The notes: generated from the sequence alone by a model not told the origin. A stretch of DNA of 64,000 bases from Lentimicrobium sp. L6 (GCF_013166655.1 NZ_JABKCA010000018.1:1-64000), one strand, 5' to 3'; positions 17,702-27,601 are shown, counted from the stretch's first letter. Made by a program: numbers and translations.

Positions 17702-20700
17702 ATGAAGAATTTTTGCCTGAAATATATATTCGTTATTGTTTTTGTTTTACAAGTTTCTGTTGTTTTGTATGCTCAAGATATTCGGATTAATGAAGTGGTT
17801 TTAAACAACAGTATTACATCAGATGAGGATGGGAATTCTCCTGATTGGTTTGAGCTATATAATTATGGAAACACCCCTATTGCTCTTCACAATTGGAAAA
17901 TAACAGATGATGAATCTGATTTGTCTAAATGGAGCTTTCCAGATATTGAATTATATCCCAATGAGTATATCTATTTATGGGCCTCTTCAAAAGATATAAA
18001 TACCTGTTCTTACCCAAGAACTATCATCAAGCAATTTGATGTGTTTAAATATATAATCCCTACTTCGGAGCCTTCAGCTTCATGGACTAGCCTTAATTTT
18101 AACGATTCGGGTTGGGAAGAAGGAGGGTCTGGATTTGGTTATGCTGATGGCGATGACGAAACTATTGTGCCCGAAGGAACAAAATCTGTTTTTGTAAGAA
18201 AAACATTTATTGTGGAAGAATATGATGATATTAGCTCATTAATACTCCATATAGATTATGACGATGGTTTTGTAGCTTACATTAATGGAATAGAAGTTGC
18301 AAGGGCAAATATAGAAGGTTATCCTCCTGAATTTGATGATGGTACCCCAACGGATCATGAAGGTCAGATGTCTGATGGTGATAGTCCAGACCAATTTGAT
18401 GTAGAGAATCCTTTAGACCTTCTTAATGATGGCGAAAATGTATTGGCTATACAAGTTCATAATCAAGAAAGCTCCTCTTCTGATTTAACCTTAATCCCAT
18501 TTTTATCAATAGGTTATTCTAGCAATCATCCTATTGGGATTCAACCTCCAGCTATTTTAAACCTTTCTCCTGTGGCTCTTCATACTAATTTTAAGCTTTC
18601 AGCTGATGGTGAAACATTAACATTAAGCAATCCAAATTTAGACATTATAGATCAGTTTGTAGCAGGTAGGGCTCCGGCAAATATGGCACAAGGCATTTCT
18701 TCTGCTGGAAATCAAGTATATCTTAGTGAACCTAGTCAGGGAGCTGTTAATAGCGGCCCTGAATATCAAGGGTATATTGAAGAGGCAGTTGTGTTTTCAG
18801 AATTAGGAGGTATGCTTAGTGGAAGTATTAACCTTTCTCTTTCTGGGCAGACACCAGGCCAAGAAATTAGATATACCACTGATGCTTCTTTGCCAACGAT
18901 CACTTCCACACTTTATACATCACCTTTGTATATTGATAGCACCACAGTGATTAGAGCAAGTATATTTCAGCCTAATTATTTCACCGCTGGCCCTTTTAGT
19001 AATACTTATGTATATAATAGCAACCATGAATTGGATGTCATGCTACTCACCACTGATCCCGTGAATTTCTTTGATGAAGAATACGGAATTTATGTACTAG
19101 GAGAAGAGGGCACCTATGATGAAGATTCTCCACACTGGGGAGCTAATTTCTGGGAAGATTGGGAAAGACCTATTCATGCAGCTTATTATAAAGCAGGTAG
19201 CAATGATATAGCTATAGAATTTAATGCAGGAGTGAAAATATATGGTGGATATAGTAGAGGACAAAATGAACAAAGATCTTTAGCGTTTTATGCAAGAAAA
19301 AAATATGGAGTATCAAAGTTTAAATATCCATTTTTTGATAAGCTCCCTTATGATGAATTTGAGGCTTTTGTGCTTAGAAACTCTGGCCAAGATTGGTTGA
19401 TTTCATCAATAAAAGATGCAGCATTAACTAGCTTAATGGAAGGTTCGGGTCTTGATTATCTTGAATTCCAACCCGTTGTTACTTATTTGAATGGAGAGTA
19501 TTGGGGAATGTATAATATGAGAGAAAAAACCAATGAGCATTTTTTAGCCTCAAAACACGGTGTAGATCCAGATGAAATTGTAATTTTAGATGCAGACAAC
19601 CAAGAAGGCCATGGGTATAACGAAGAATATGCTGCCTTATTAGACTATGTTGAAAATACAGATTTAAGTATTAATGAAAACTTCAATTATATAGAAGAAC
19701 AAATAGATATATCTAACTTTGCTGTATATCAAGTAGCCCAAATATATTATAATAATAGCGATTGGCCAATTCATAATCTTAAATTATGGAAGTATCCAGA
19801 AGGAAAGTGGAAATGGATTTTATATGATTTAGATTTTGGTTTTGGCCCTTGGTGGCAAACAAATAGTTATTGGGAGAATGCTTTGTTTAGAGCTTTGGAT
19901 CCAATTGGAGAAGAATATCCAAATCCTAAATGGTCAACATTATTGTTTAGGCAGTTGATTGAAAACTTAGGTTTTAGAAACCAATTTATTAATCGATATG
20001 CTGATGAGTTAAATACTCGTTTTTTACCTGAAAATGTGATCTCTCATTTTAATGAACTTTCAAATAATATTCAATCAGAAGTTGATGATCACTATACTCG
20101 ATGGGATGCTTTTTCCATTGATCAAGAATACTATGTTTCTGAAATGAATGATTGGGCTGAAGCTAGACCTAGCCGTGCGAAAGAGCATATTATGGAACAA
20201 TTCGATTTGCCTGCTATGCATCAATTAACGATTGATATTGAGGATGTTTCGCAAGGATTGGTTGAGCTTAATAATAACTTAAGGATACAATCACTGTCTT
20301 GGTCAGGAGAATATTTTGAAACGGTTCCAGTTATTCTAAAAGCAATTCCAGAATTAGGTTATACATTCTCACATTGGTCTGGAGCAAGTACTTCTACAGA
20401 GAGTGTAATAAGTATTGATTTAGAAAGCTATACTTTGGTATCTCCTCATTTTATTGAGACTACAGTAGCTCCTTTGCTTATAAACGAAATTAATTATAAT
20501 TCGAGTGACGATCATGATGCTGATGATTGGATAGAAATATATAATCCTAATGAAGAGGAGGTTGATGTTTCAAATTGGCAAATTAGGGATGAGCTTGATG
20601 TGAATTCTTTTACCTTTCCGGTATCTACTTCTATTGCAGCTAAAGGATATTTGGTGATTGCTAAGGATGTAGAAGATTTTGAATCGGTATTCCCTAATGA

Positions 20701-21187
20701 TATTAATCATATTGGTGATTTGGGATTTGGTTTAAGTGGTGGAGGAGATGCCGTTCGTTTGTTTAATGATCAGGGTATTTTGCATGATATCGTGGTGTTT
20801 ACCGATAGTTTGCCTTGGCCAATGTGTGCTGATGGAGCAGGTCCAACAATGGAACTAATAAATCCAGATTTAGACAATTCTATTGCAGAAAACTGGGATT
20901 GTGTAAATGATTTTGGTAGTCCTAATTATGAAAACTCCAGAGCATTTGGCATAGAGGAAACTCCAGTAAGTCAGATTAGAACCTATCCCAATCCGGTTAA
21001 CGATAGACTATATATAACAGGTCTAGAGGAGGCTGTTGAAATGAATATTTATAATATTTCTGGGCAATTGGTTTTATCAACTCATGCTCAAAACTACATG
21101 AATGTAAGCCATCTAGAATCAGGGATATATATACTTAATATCATCAAAGGAAAAGAGCTATCTACCCATAAGTTAGTAAAAAGGTAA
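17702..21187 (+). CDS. large secreted CotH-family protein with lamin-tail domains and T9SS sorting signal
   Basis: The 1161-residue protein has a signal peptide (cleavage near LYAQ). The domains in order are: a lamin-tail domain (about 27-110, INEVVLNNS, DWFELYN), a jelly-roll segment (about 125-260), a chitobiase C-terminal-like beta module (about 370-440, IRYTTDASLPT), a CotH-kinase-like region (about 445-830, with MREKTNEHF, NNSDWPIHNLKLWKYP and WILYDLDFGFG), an InlB-like repeat (FSHWSGAST), a second lamin-tail domain (about 915-1010, INEINYNSSDD, DWIEIYNP) and a type A T9SS tail (YPNPVNDRLYITG to LVKR). CotH proteins are atypical secretory kinases. Here T9SS should place the protein on the cell surface or outside. 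It is monocistronic with long flanking spacers. Confidence 0.88.
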   Translation: MKNFCLKYIFVIVFVLQVSVVLYAQDIRINEVVLNNSITSDEDGNSPDWFELYNYGNTPIALHNWKITDDESDLSKWSFPDIELYPNEYIYLWASSKDINTCSYPRTIIKQFDVFKYIIPTSEPSASWTSLNFNDSGWEEGGSGFGYADGDDETIVPEGTKSVFVRKTFIVEEYDDISSLILHIDYDDGFVAYINGIEVARANIEGYPPEFDDGTPTDHEGQMSDGDSPDQFDVENPLDLLNDGENVLAIQVHNQESSSSDLTLIPFLSIGYSSNHPIGIQPPAILNLSPVALHTNFKLSADGETLTLSNPNLDIIDQFVAGRAPANMAQGISSAGNQVYLSEPSQGAVNSGPEYQGYIEEAVVFSELGGMLSGSINLSLSGQTPGQEIRYTTDASLPTITSTLYTSPLYIDSTTVIRASIFQPNYFTAGPFSNTYVYNSNHELDVMLLTTDPVNFFDEEYGIYVLGEEGTYDEDSPHWGANFWEDWERPIHAAYYKAGSNDIAIEFNAGVKIYGGYSRGQNEQRSLAFYARKKYGVSKFKYPFFDKLPYDEFEAFVLRNSGQDWLISSIKDAALTSLMEGSGLDYLEFQPVVTYLNGEYWGMYNMREKTNEHFLASKHGVDPDEIVILDADNQEGHGYNEEYAALLDYVENTDLSINENFNYIEEQIDISNFAVYQVAQIYYNNSDWPIHNLKLWKYPEGKWKWILYDLDFGFGPWWQTNSYWENALFRALDPIGEEYPNPKWSTLLFRQLIENLGFRNQFINRYADELNTRFLPENVISHFNELSNNIQSEVDDHYTRWDAFSIDQEYYVSEMNDWAEARPSRAKEHIMEQFDLPAMHQLTIDIEDVSQGLVELNNNLRIQSLSWSGEYFETVPVILKAIPELGYTFSHWSGASTSTESVISIDLESYTLVSPHFIETTVAPLLINEINYNSSDDHDADDWIEIYNPNEEEVDVSNWQIRDELDVNSFTFPVSTSIAAKGYLVIAKDVEDFESVFPNDINHIGDLGFGLSGGGDAVRLFNDQGILHDIVVFTDSLPWPMCADGAGPTMELINPDLDNSIAENWDCVNDFGSPNYENSRAFGIEETPVSQIRTYPNPVNDRLYITGLEEAVEMNIYNISGQLVLSTHAQNYMNVSHLESGIYILNIIKGKELSTHKLVKR

Positions 21188-21646
21188 AAGACTTATGGTT
21201 TCAGTAGTTTCTTCATGAGAACGTTATTTCTTATATATTACTAATATTAAGCATTGTGTTTTTGTTTGTAGTGTTAAATGATTTCAGAATTATGGTGTTA
21301 GGCTAAGGTCTAAAGGAGAGGTATAGCTGAAACTTCGCTGAGTTTTATTAGTAAGCCTAAATGATACAGATAGGTTGATAATACACACTATAAGCTATTA
21401 TTGTATAAATCAATAAGAGAATATATATATTGGTATATCATTTAGATAGTGGAGCTTATTACTCTTATTTTTTGTTAAATGATAGCTAGATCGTATTAAT
21501 TCTAAATACAGATCCACAATTTGCTATTCCTATTCTTTTGATTATTTTTGTTTCCCATTAAAATTTGAAAATTTGAAAGCGTTTTTTTGGAATTTTCAGC
21601 ATCAAAAGTCGATTTTTTATTACGTAACAAATGAAAAAAAAAGTAT
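21188..21646. other. intergenic region upstream of etf genes
   Basis: These 459 bases hold no supported gene. They must include the end of the CotH transcript and the promoter of the etfB-etfA-acyl-CoA dehydrogenase operon. I see no strong hairpin with a T run, no tRNA-like element and no clear TAnnTTTG box. Confidence 0.45.
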
Positions 21647-22519
21647 ATGAGTTTTAAAATAATTGTATTAGCCAAGCAGGTTCCCGATACCAGAAATGTT
21701 GGTAAAGATGCCATGAAAGCTGATGGTACAGTGAATCGTGCTGCACTTCCGGCCATTTTTAATCCGGAAGATTTAAATGCATTGGAATTTGCTCTTAAGG
21801 TGAAAGATAGAGTGGAAGGTGCTGAAGTTATTGTTTTAACAATGGGGCCATTTAGAGCTGCAGAAATCATTAGAGAAGCCATGTATCGTGGCGCCGATAG
21901 AGGATATTTAGTTACTGATAGAAAATTTGCAGGGAGTGATACCCTTGCAACATCATATGCCATTTCTTTGGCCGTTAAAAAATTAGCTCCATTTCATTTG
22001 TTGGTAGCTGGTCGACAGGCTATTGATGGAGATACTGCTCAGGTAGGTCCTCAAACTGCTGAAAAATTAGGAATTCCTCAAATAGCTTATGCTGTAGATA
22101 TTTTAGATATAAACGAAAAGGAAATCACCATCAAACGTAGAATTGAAAGAGGAGTAGAGACTGTGAAATGTGCTTTTCCTTTGGCTGTTACAGTTCCTAG
22201 CTCCGCTGATGACTGTCGCCCTCGTCACGCTAAGAAACTAATGACCTATAAACATGCTCGTACTGTTACTGAATTACAAAACGAGACAAAAGATTATACC
22301 GATTTATATACTGCTCGTCCTTATTTGAAGATTGAGGAGTGGTCAGTAGAAGATATTGGAGCTGATGTGGAACAACTAGGTCTTTCTGGTTCTCCAACCA
22401 AAGTAAAAGCTATCGAAAATGTAGTTTTTGCTGCCAAAGAATCCAAAACATTAAGCAGTACCGATCAAGATATTGAAAGCTTAATGGTAGAGTTATTAGA
22501 AGGTCATATCATCGGCTAA
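21647..22519 (+). CDS. etfB: electron transfer flavoprotein beta subunit
   Basis: The 290-residue protein carries the EtfB pattern: IIVLAKQVPDTRN at the start, a dinucleotide-binding stretch with ALEFALKVKDR and VIVLTMGP, GSDTLATSYAIS, and the signature VAGRQAIDGDTAQVGPQTAE, which binds AMP. It is a little longer than the roughly 250-260 residues of classic EtfB, because of a C-terminal extension that ends LMVELLEGHIIG. ETF takes electrons from acyl-CoA dehydrogenases and passes them to the membrane quinone pool. It is directly followed by etfA (19-base gap) and an acyl-CoA dehydrogenase, so the three form a beta-oxidation-type unit. Confidence 0.95.
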   Translation: MSFKIIVLAKQVPDTRNVGKDAMKADGTVNRAALPAIFNPEDLNALEFALKVKDRVEGAEVIVLTMGPFRAAEIIREAMYRGADRGYLVTDRKFAGSDTLATSYAISLAVKKLAPFHLLVAGRQAIDGDTAQVGPQTAEKLGIPQIAYAVDILDINEKEITIKRRIERGVETVKCAFPLAVTVPSSADDCRPRHAKKLMTYKHARTVTELQNETKDYTDLYTARPYLKIEEWSVEDIGADVEQLGLSGSPTKVKAIENVVFAAKESKTLSSTDQDIESLMVELLEGHIIG

Positions 22520-22538
22520 AACCATTAAAAGTAAAGAA

Positions 22539-23561
22539 ATGAACAACGTTTTTATATATTGTGAACTCACAGAAGAGAAGCATATCGCCGATGTGAGTAA
22601 GGAGCTACTAACCAAAGGTCGTTCTTTGGCCAATGAACTAGGAGTTAAAGTAGAAGCTATCGTGATTGGTCACGAGCTTCAAGGGATTGAAAATGAGATT
22701 TTCCCATTTGGTGCCGATATGGTTCATTTAGCTGACCATAAAAGTTTAAGCCCATTTACTAGTGGTGCTCATGCTAAGGTATTAACTTCTGTTTTACAAC
22801 AAGAAGAACCACAAATTGCACTTTTTGGAGCTACTTTTAATGGCCGTGATGTAGGACCAAGAGTGGCTTCTGCTTTAAAATGTGGATTAACGGCTGATTG
22901 TACCAGTTTGATTATTGGCGATCATGAAGATAAAAAAGCAAAGAAAGACTATAAAAATCTTTTATATCAAATTCGTCCAGCTTTTGGTGGAAACATCATT
23001 GCCACTATCATCAACCCTGAAACTAAGCCTCAAATAGCAACAGTTAGGGAGGGTGTGATGAAGATGGAAGTCTTTGATGAAAATCATAAAGGGGAAGTAA
23101 AGAATTTTGATGTAGCGGCTGTTTTAGAGGATATTGATATTGCAGTTCAGATTATCGAGCGTCATATTGAGCCTGCTAAAGTGAATATCAAAGGATCTCA
23201 AATTATCATCGCTGGTGGTTATGGTGTTGGTAGCAAAGAGAACTTCAAATTACTACAGGATTTAGCCGAAGTTTTAGGTGGTGAAGTTGGCGCTTCTCGT
23301 GCGGCTGTAGATTCTGGTTTTGCGCCTCACGAACGTCAAATTGGTCAAACTGGAGTTACTGTTCGTCCTAAATTATATATTGCTTGTGGAATTTCTGGTG
23401 CGGTTCAACATACTGCCGGTATGGGAGAATCCTCTCAGGTAATTTCTATTAATACTGATCCTGCTGCTCCTATCAATCAAATTGCCGATTATGCAATTAT
23501 AGGAAAAGTAGAGGAGGTTATTCCTAAGATGATTAAGTATTACAAGAAAAACTCCAAGTAA
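22539..23561 (+). CDS. etfA: electron transfer flavoprotein alpha subunit
   Basis: The 340-residue protein has the N-terminal EtfA/B-like domain and the C-terminal FAD domain with its hallmark segments: AGGYGVGSKENF, GASRAAVDSGF, ERQIGQTGVTVRPKLYIACGISGAVQH and the INTDPAAPI nucleotide contact. It pairs with EtfB to form the FAD/AMP heterodimer that links acyl-CoA dehydrogenases to the respiratory chain. Spacing to etfB (19 bases) and to the acyl-CoA dehydrogenase (38 bases) supports one transcript. Confidence 0.96.
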   Translation: MNNVFIYCELTEEKHIADVSKELLTKGRSLANELGVKVEAIVIGHELQGIENEIFPFGADMVHLADHKSLSPFTSGAHAKVLTSVLQQEEPQIALFGATFNGRDVGPRVASALKCGLTADCTSLIIGDHEDKKAKKDYKNLLYQIRPAFGGNIIATIINPETKPQIATVREGVMKMEVFDENHKGEVKNFDVAAVLEDIDIAVQIIERHIEPAKVNIKGSQIIIAGGYGVGSKENFKLLQDLAEVLGGEVGASRAAVDSGFAPHERQIGQTGVTVRPKLYIACGISGAVQHTAGMGESSQVISINTDPAAPINQIADYAIIGKVEEVIPKMIKYYKKNSK

Positions 23562-23599
23562 TCATTAGCTGCCCATTGGTAGTTTAAAAATTGAAAAAA

Positions 23600-25324
23600 A
23601 TGGCAAATTTTTATACAGACAATAAAAACCTGAAATTCCACCTCGAGCATCCTTTGATGAAGAAATGTGTGGATTTGAAAGAAGATAATTATAAGGATCA
23701 AGAAAAGTATGATTATGCTCCTCTTGATTTTGAAGATACATTAGATACCTACGACAAAACTTTAGAGATTGTTGGAGAGATTTGTGGTGATATTATCGAT
23801 CCCAATGCCGAGGATGTTGATCACGACGGGCCTCAATTAATTGATAACGAAGTTATATATGCCAAGGGAACATCTCAAAACTATCAAGCATTAACTGATG
23901 CTGGTTTAATTGGAATGTCACTTCCTAGAGAATATGGAGGATTAAATTTCTCTATCGTACCTTATGTAATGGCTGCAGAAGTGGTTTCTAGAGCTGATGC
24001 TGGTTTTGCTAACATATGGGGATTACAAGATTGTGCAGAAACACTTCATGAGTTCGGTGATGAGGCCATCAAGAAAGAATTTCTTCCTAGATTTAACGAA
24101 GGTGCCACTGCTGCAATGGATTTAACTGAACCAGATGCTGGTTCCGACCTCCAGGCGGTGATGTTAAAAGCGACATATAACGAAGAAGAAGACCAATGGT
24201 ACCTAAACGGAGTGAAGCGTTTTATCACCAATGGTGATGCTGATATTTCATTAGTGTTGGCACGTTCTGAGGAGGGGAGTTCAGATGGTAGAGGACTTTC
24301 ATTATTTGTTTATGACAGAACAGAGCAAAAAGTAATCGTTCGCCGTATCGAGAATAAAATGGGTATCAAAGGTTCTCCAACTTGTGAATTGGTATTTAAA
24401 GATGCACCAGCAAAACTAGTAGGTTCTAGAAGATTGGGATTGATTAAATATGTGATGTCTTTGATGAATTCTGCACGTTTAGGTGTAGGAGCTCAGTCTG
24501 TAGGTATTGCAGAAGCTGCTTATCGTGAGGCTTTAAAGTATGCCAAAGAACGTGAGCAATTCGGAAAAGCAATTATCCAGTATCCTGCTGTTTATGAGAT
24601 GTTGACAAGAATGAAAGTAAAAACTGATGGTATTAGAAGTTTACTTTATGAAACAGCTCGTTTTGTAGATATTTATAAGTCATATGGCTTTTTAGCTGAG
24701 AATCGTAAATTAACTCCTGAGGAAAGAAAAGATCAGAAATACTTCTCTAAGAAAGCCGATTTCTTCACGCCTTTATTGAAATTAGTATCTTCTGAATATA
24801 GTAATGAGATTTCTTACGATTCATTACAAGTTCACGGTGGAACTGGTTTTATGAAAGATTTTCCAATTGAAAGAATCTATCGTGATGCCCGTATAACCAC
24901 CATTTACGAAGGTACTTCTCAGTTACAAGTGGTAGCGGCTATTAGAGGTGTAAGCACTGGCGGATATTTGGATTATATCCGTGATTATGAGCAACAAAAC
25001 TATAGACCAGAGTTACAGCACATCAAGCGTCGTTTAATTATTATGACAGAGCAATACACTAAGGCTGTACAAATGGTCCAACGTGATAAAGATTCTGATC
25101 TATGGGATTTCCATGCACGTAGAATGGTGGAGATGGCTGGAAATATCATTATTGGATACTTATTGCTAAATGATGCGCAAAGAGATATGGAACATAAAAA
25201 ATCAGCTGATATTTTTGTGCAAATCGGAATGGCACAAAATGAAGATAAATTCAAATATATTGAGAATTTTGATTTGAAAGATTTAGGGCTCTATCAAATT
25301 TCTACTGAAGATATTGATGAATAA
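23600..25324 (+). CDS. acyl-CoA dehydrogenase with C-terminal extension
   Basis: I use the ATG at 23600 (574 residues) rather than an in-frame TTG 9 bases earlier. The protein shows FAD/acyl-CoA motifs in order: MDLTEPDAGSDLQAV, ITNGDADI, KMGIKGSPTCELVF, an AREREQFGKAI-like helix (YAKEREQFGKAI), QVHGGTGFMKDFPIERIYRDARI and IYEGTSQLQ with the likely catalytic Glu. It is about 190 residues longer than MCAD-type enzymes because of a helical C-terminal domain, as in DmdC-like and related long acyl-CoA dehydrogenases. It is co-transcribed with etfBA, its probable electron acceptor. Chain-length preference cannot be told. Confidence 0.94.
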   Translation: MANFYTDNKNLKFHLEHPLMKKCVDLKEDNYKDQEKYDYAPLDFEDTLDTYDKTLEIVGEICGDIIDPNAEDVDHDGPQLIDNEVIYAKGTSQNYQALTDAGLIGMSLPREYGGLNFSIVPYVMAAEVVSRADAGFANIWGLQDCAETLHEFGDEAIKKEFLPRFNEGATAAMDLTEPDAGSDLQAVMLKATYNEEEDQWYLNGVKRFITNGDADISLVLARSEEGSSDGRGLSLFVYDRTEQKVIVRRIENKMGIKGSPTCELVFKDAPAKLVGSRRLGLIKYVMSLMNSARLGVGAQSVGIAEAAYREALKYAKEREQFGKAIIQYPAVYEMLTRMKVKTDGIRSLLYETARFVDIYKSYGFLAENRKLTPEERKDQKYFSKKADFFTPLLKLVSSEYSNEISYDSLQVHGGTGFMKDFPIERIYRDARITTIYEGTSQLQVVAAIRGVSTGGYLDYIRDYEQQNYRPELQHIKRRLIIMTEQYTKAVQMVQRDKDSDLWDFHARRMVEMAGNIIIGYLLLNDAQRDMEHKKSADIFVQIGMAQNEDKFKYIENFDLKDLGLYQISTEDIDE

Positions 25325-25334
25325 TTAATAATAG

Positions 25335-25373
25335 CGGTTTACAGGTGGTTTCTAGCCTGTAAACCGTTTTTTT
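25335..25373 (+). terminator. Rho-independent terminator of the etf operon
   Basis: A perfect 11-bp stem (CGGTTTACAGG / CCTGTAAACCG) with a 10-base loop is followed by seven T. It begins 10 bases after the dehydrogenase stop, so it closes the etfB-etfA-acyl-CoA dehydrogenase transcript. Confidence 0.92.
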
Positions 25374-25383
25374 AAACGCATCT

Positions 25384-26094
25384 ATGAACTCATTTATCGT
25401 TATAATCGCTGTGATTTTTGTTATAGCGATAGGATTCAGAAAGATTATAAATTTATTTCTTCACAAATTGATTTTTGGTGAGTATAGCCGAAAATATGTA
25501 TTGAAATTCAAACAATACACAAGGAAAAAGCCACACCCTTATTGTTTCAAAGACGATTTCTACTACCATATTCTTTCTATTCATAAAGCAGTTGATAGTC
25601 CAATTCAATACCAAAGTGAAAAAGTATTTGACTTTGATGATTTGAGTTTTGGTACACATTTGAAAGAGACTTTGAAGGAAAGAGGTAAGCCCGATTGTTT
25701 CACAGTTAGTGAAGAGAAGGAAGTGGATTTTGGAGTGATGGGTTATAAAAGTAGATTGTTTCATAGCAATGAAAAAACACTGCTTTATCACTGTGGAAAT
25801 GAGTATTTCATGGGTGAATATGTTTTTAGTAGTATTAATGAAGAAACAGCAGAACTAGTGGTGGGGATGCTAAAAGAGAAATTTCATCAAGATATAGAGT
25901 ATAATAAGAACTTTACGATTACCGATAAAGCTGGTAATTACGTATATTTTACCGATACGGGATTTTACTTGTCTATCAAGTTCTTTAATAAGGATTTTCT
26001 TACCATTAAGAAGATATTGGAAGTTACCACTGCGAATACTGAAAATGGTTTAACCCCATTAAATGGAATCGGTAGGATTTCTTGTGCAGATTAA
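25384..26094 (+). CDS. membrane-anchored hypothetical protein
   Basis: The 236-residue protein has a single N-terminal membrane helix (about 3-25) and a soluble domain of about 200 residues with mixed strands and helices (KPDCFTVSEEKEVDFGVMGYKSRLF, YHCGNEYFMGEYVFSS). The soluble part probably lies in the cytoplasm or periplasm as a small monodomain. I recognise no family. It starts 10 bases after the etf terminator and its end overlaps the convergent membrane-protein gene by 4 bases. Confidence 0.65.
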   Translation: MNSFIVIIAVIFVIAIGFRKIINLFLHKLIFGEYSRKYVLKFKQYTRKKPHPYCFKDDFYYHILSIHKAVDSPIQYQSEKVFDFDDLSFGTHLKETLKERGKPDCFTVSEEKEVDFGVMGYKSRLFHSNEKTLLYHCGNEYFMGEYVFSSINEETAELVVGMLKEKFHQDIEYNKNFTITDKAGNYVYFTDTGFYLSIKFFNKDFLTIKKILEVTTANTENGLTPLNGIGRISCAD

Positions 26095-26945
26095 TGTACA
26101 TCAGAGCTGCAATGTCGATATTTCGTATAGAAAAATGAAACCCCAAGTACAAAAAGAGAAGCTAATATTCCTAAACCTATATTATAGTAGATTGGTGCTG
26201 AGAGTGCCATTCTTATAATGATAGTGGCTACTGCAAAAGCGGAGTTTCTAAATACCACAATATAAGAGTAATTATATCGGAGCGATAATAATACAAGAAA
26301 TATATCGGCAAATATGAGAATGGTATAAAAGTTTTTGAAGAAGTCGAAAGCTTGAGAATGCTGAAGATAGAGGATGATATCATAAATACCCGAAGTCAGA
26401 AATACCATAAACAATATCAGGCTTGTTACTTTCTTAAACATGATAAATCGGGTTTGGCTCTCTGGATCGTCAGTAATTGGAGTGTGTTTTAGTGTTTTGT
26501 TGATGAGCAGAATAATAATAAAAATAGCCATGGCTCCAAAAGCATCTGATAACATACTGATGACGGGTTCAAAATCAGCCCAGTTATTTTGCTCGTAAAA
26601 CTCTCCAAACTGCTTAAATGCACTTCTCAATAGAATAAGACTTAGGATTTCTAATTGCTTCACCAGAGAGGAGGAAACAGAATTAGATAAGGTGAAAACC
26701 AAGCCTACTACCTCAATTAATAATAAGAGTGAAAAGCTAATTTGAATAGATTGAAATATATTTTTTGGAAATAGGTATTCAAGGTTTTCCGGAACTAGTC
26801 CTAAATATAAAAACAGCGACATCCCCAAAGAAATCAAAAAGCTTAGAACAAGCAATGTTGCTAATCGGGAATGTGTTTTCTGGTTTTCCCATACCTGATG
26901 CACACGATTGTAAAACCTAACGATAAATTGTATAGAACGTTCCAT
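26091..26945 (-). CDS. multi-pass membrane protein of unknown function
   Basis: The 284-residue protein has about seven hydrophobic segments (roughly 28-50, 62-85, 132-150, 168-190, 200-220, 228-245 and 250-272), with a charged N-terminus of about 25 residues. No catalytic motif or transporter signature is visible. It lies immediately downstream of the small lipoprotein gene on the same strand (zero-base gap), so the two are probably translated together. Confidence 0.7.
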   Translation of the reverse strand: MERSIQFIVRFYNRVHQVWENQKTHSRLATLLVLSFLISLGMSLFLYLGLVPENLEYLFPKNIFQSIQISFSLLLLIEVVGLVFTLSNSVSSSLVKQLEILSLILLRSAFKQFGEFYEQNNWADFEPVISMLSDAFGAMAIFIIILLINKTLKHTPITDDPESQTRFIMFKKVTSLILFMVFLTSGIYDIILYLQHSQAFDFFKNFYTILIFADIFLVLLSLRYNYSYIVVFRNSAFAVATIIIRMALSAPIYYNIGLGILASLFVLGVSFFYTKYRHCSSDVH

Positions 26946-27470
26946 TTATTTAAGCTTATTAAGCAATTCTTTTTGACATATTCTTGAGTCGTTTAATAGG
27001 TTCAATATTTCTTGATCACTTGGGTTTATAATGTATTTTCCATCTTTTTTTGTTGATCTCACTTTCCCTTTCTCAATATGCTGATTTACTAATTTTATCT
27101 GCTCTTTATTTTCAATATCAATACAAAAAAGGCTAAGTTGTTCAGAACTAAGTTGCGCTGCAATCATTTCCCAATAACCATCCTCATTCTTGAAATTCAT
27201 AAAATAGTAGCTGTCTAATTTTTTCAGAACCAAATCGGCTCCTAATTCACCCTGTAGGAAGCTTTGATTGTTCATTTCACCATAACTATATTTATTGCTG
27301 GCAATACAGAGGGTATCTCCATCGCTGTCTACATAGTAACCTTGGAGTTCGGATGGGAATTCCGCTAATGATATTTGATCCTTTGGAATAGGATGATGAT
27401 ACACAATATTGCTACATGAGCTTAAAAATACGATGACGAGAGATAAGGTAAGATATTGTAGTCTTTTCAT
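26946..27470 (-). CDS. small lipoprotein of unknown function
   Basis: The 174-residue protein starts with a lipoprotein signal peptide (MKRLQYLTLSLVIVFLSSCSN; lipobox Cys at about position 19). The mature part is mostly beta strand (LQGYYVDSDGDTLCIAS, SYYFMNFKNEDGYWEMIAAQLS) and has the look of an Ig-like or lipocalin-like small domain, but I do not recognise a family. It is the first gene of a two-gene unit with the membrane protein downstream, and a good Bacteroidota-type promoter lies 38-68 bases upstream. Confidence 0.75.
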   Translation of the reverse strand: MKRLQYLTLSLVIVFLSSCSNIVYHHPIPKDQISLAEFPSELQGYYVDSDGDTLCIASNKYSYGEMNNQSFLQGELGADLVLKKLDSYYFMNFKNEDGYWEMIAAQLSSEQLSLFCIDIENKEQIKLVNQHIEKGKVRSTKKDGKYIINPSDQEILNLLNDSRICQKELLNKLK

Positions 27471-27507
27471 AATGAAATATTTGTAGGTGAAACATTATGC
27501 CTTTAGA

Positions 27508-27538
27508 CAAATATAATTAAAATTTCATTGTTAACAAA
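27508..27538 (-). promoter_or_regulatory. Bacteroidota-type promoter (TTTG-N19-TATATTTG)
   Basis: Read on the minus strand, TTTG (27538-27535) is followed after 19 bases by TATATTTG (27515-27508). This matches the TTTG/TAnnTTTG primary sigma consensus of Bacteroidota. It lies 37 bases before the lipoprotein start at 27470, the best two-box promoter I found in the window. Confidence 0.65.
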
Positions 27539-27576
27539 GTCATATTTACTAGTCCTTATTTCCTGCATTAATTCTG

Positions 27577-27584
27577 TATTTTTG
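27577..27584 (+). promoter_or_regulatory. -7 element (TATTTTTG) for mpl
   Basis: The octamer fits TAnnTTTG and ends 17 bases before the mpl ATG. It is divergent from the lipoprotein promoter at 27508-27538. No clear -33 box is seen. Confidence 0.45.
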
Positions 27585-27601
27585 AGTTAAATATTGAAGT
27601 T

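Noticed and set aside
24046-24231. short minus-strand frame inside the acyl-CoA dehydrogenase gene
   Set aside because: The plus-strand gene is certain and the minus frame has no family motif.
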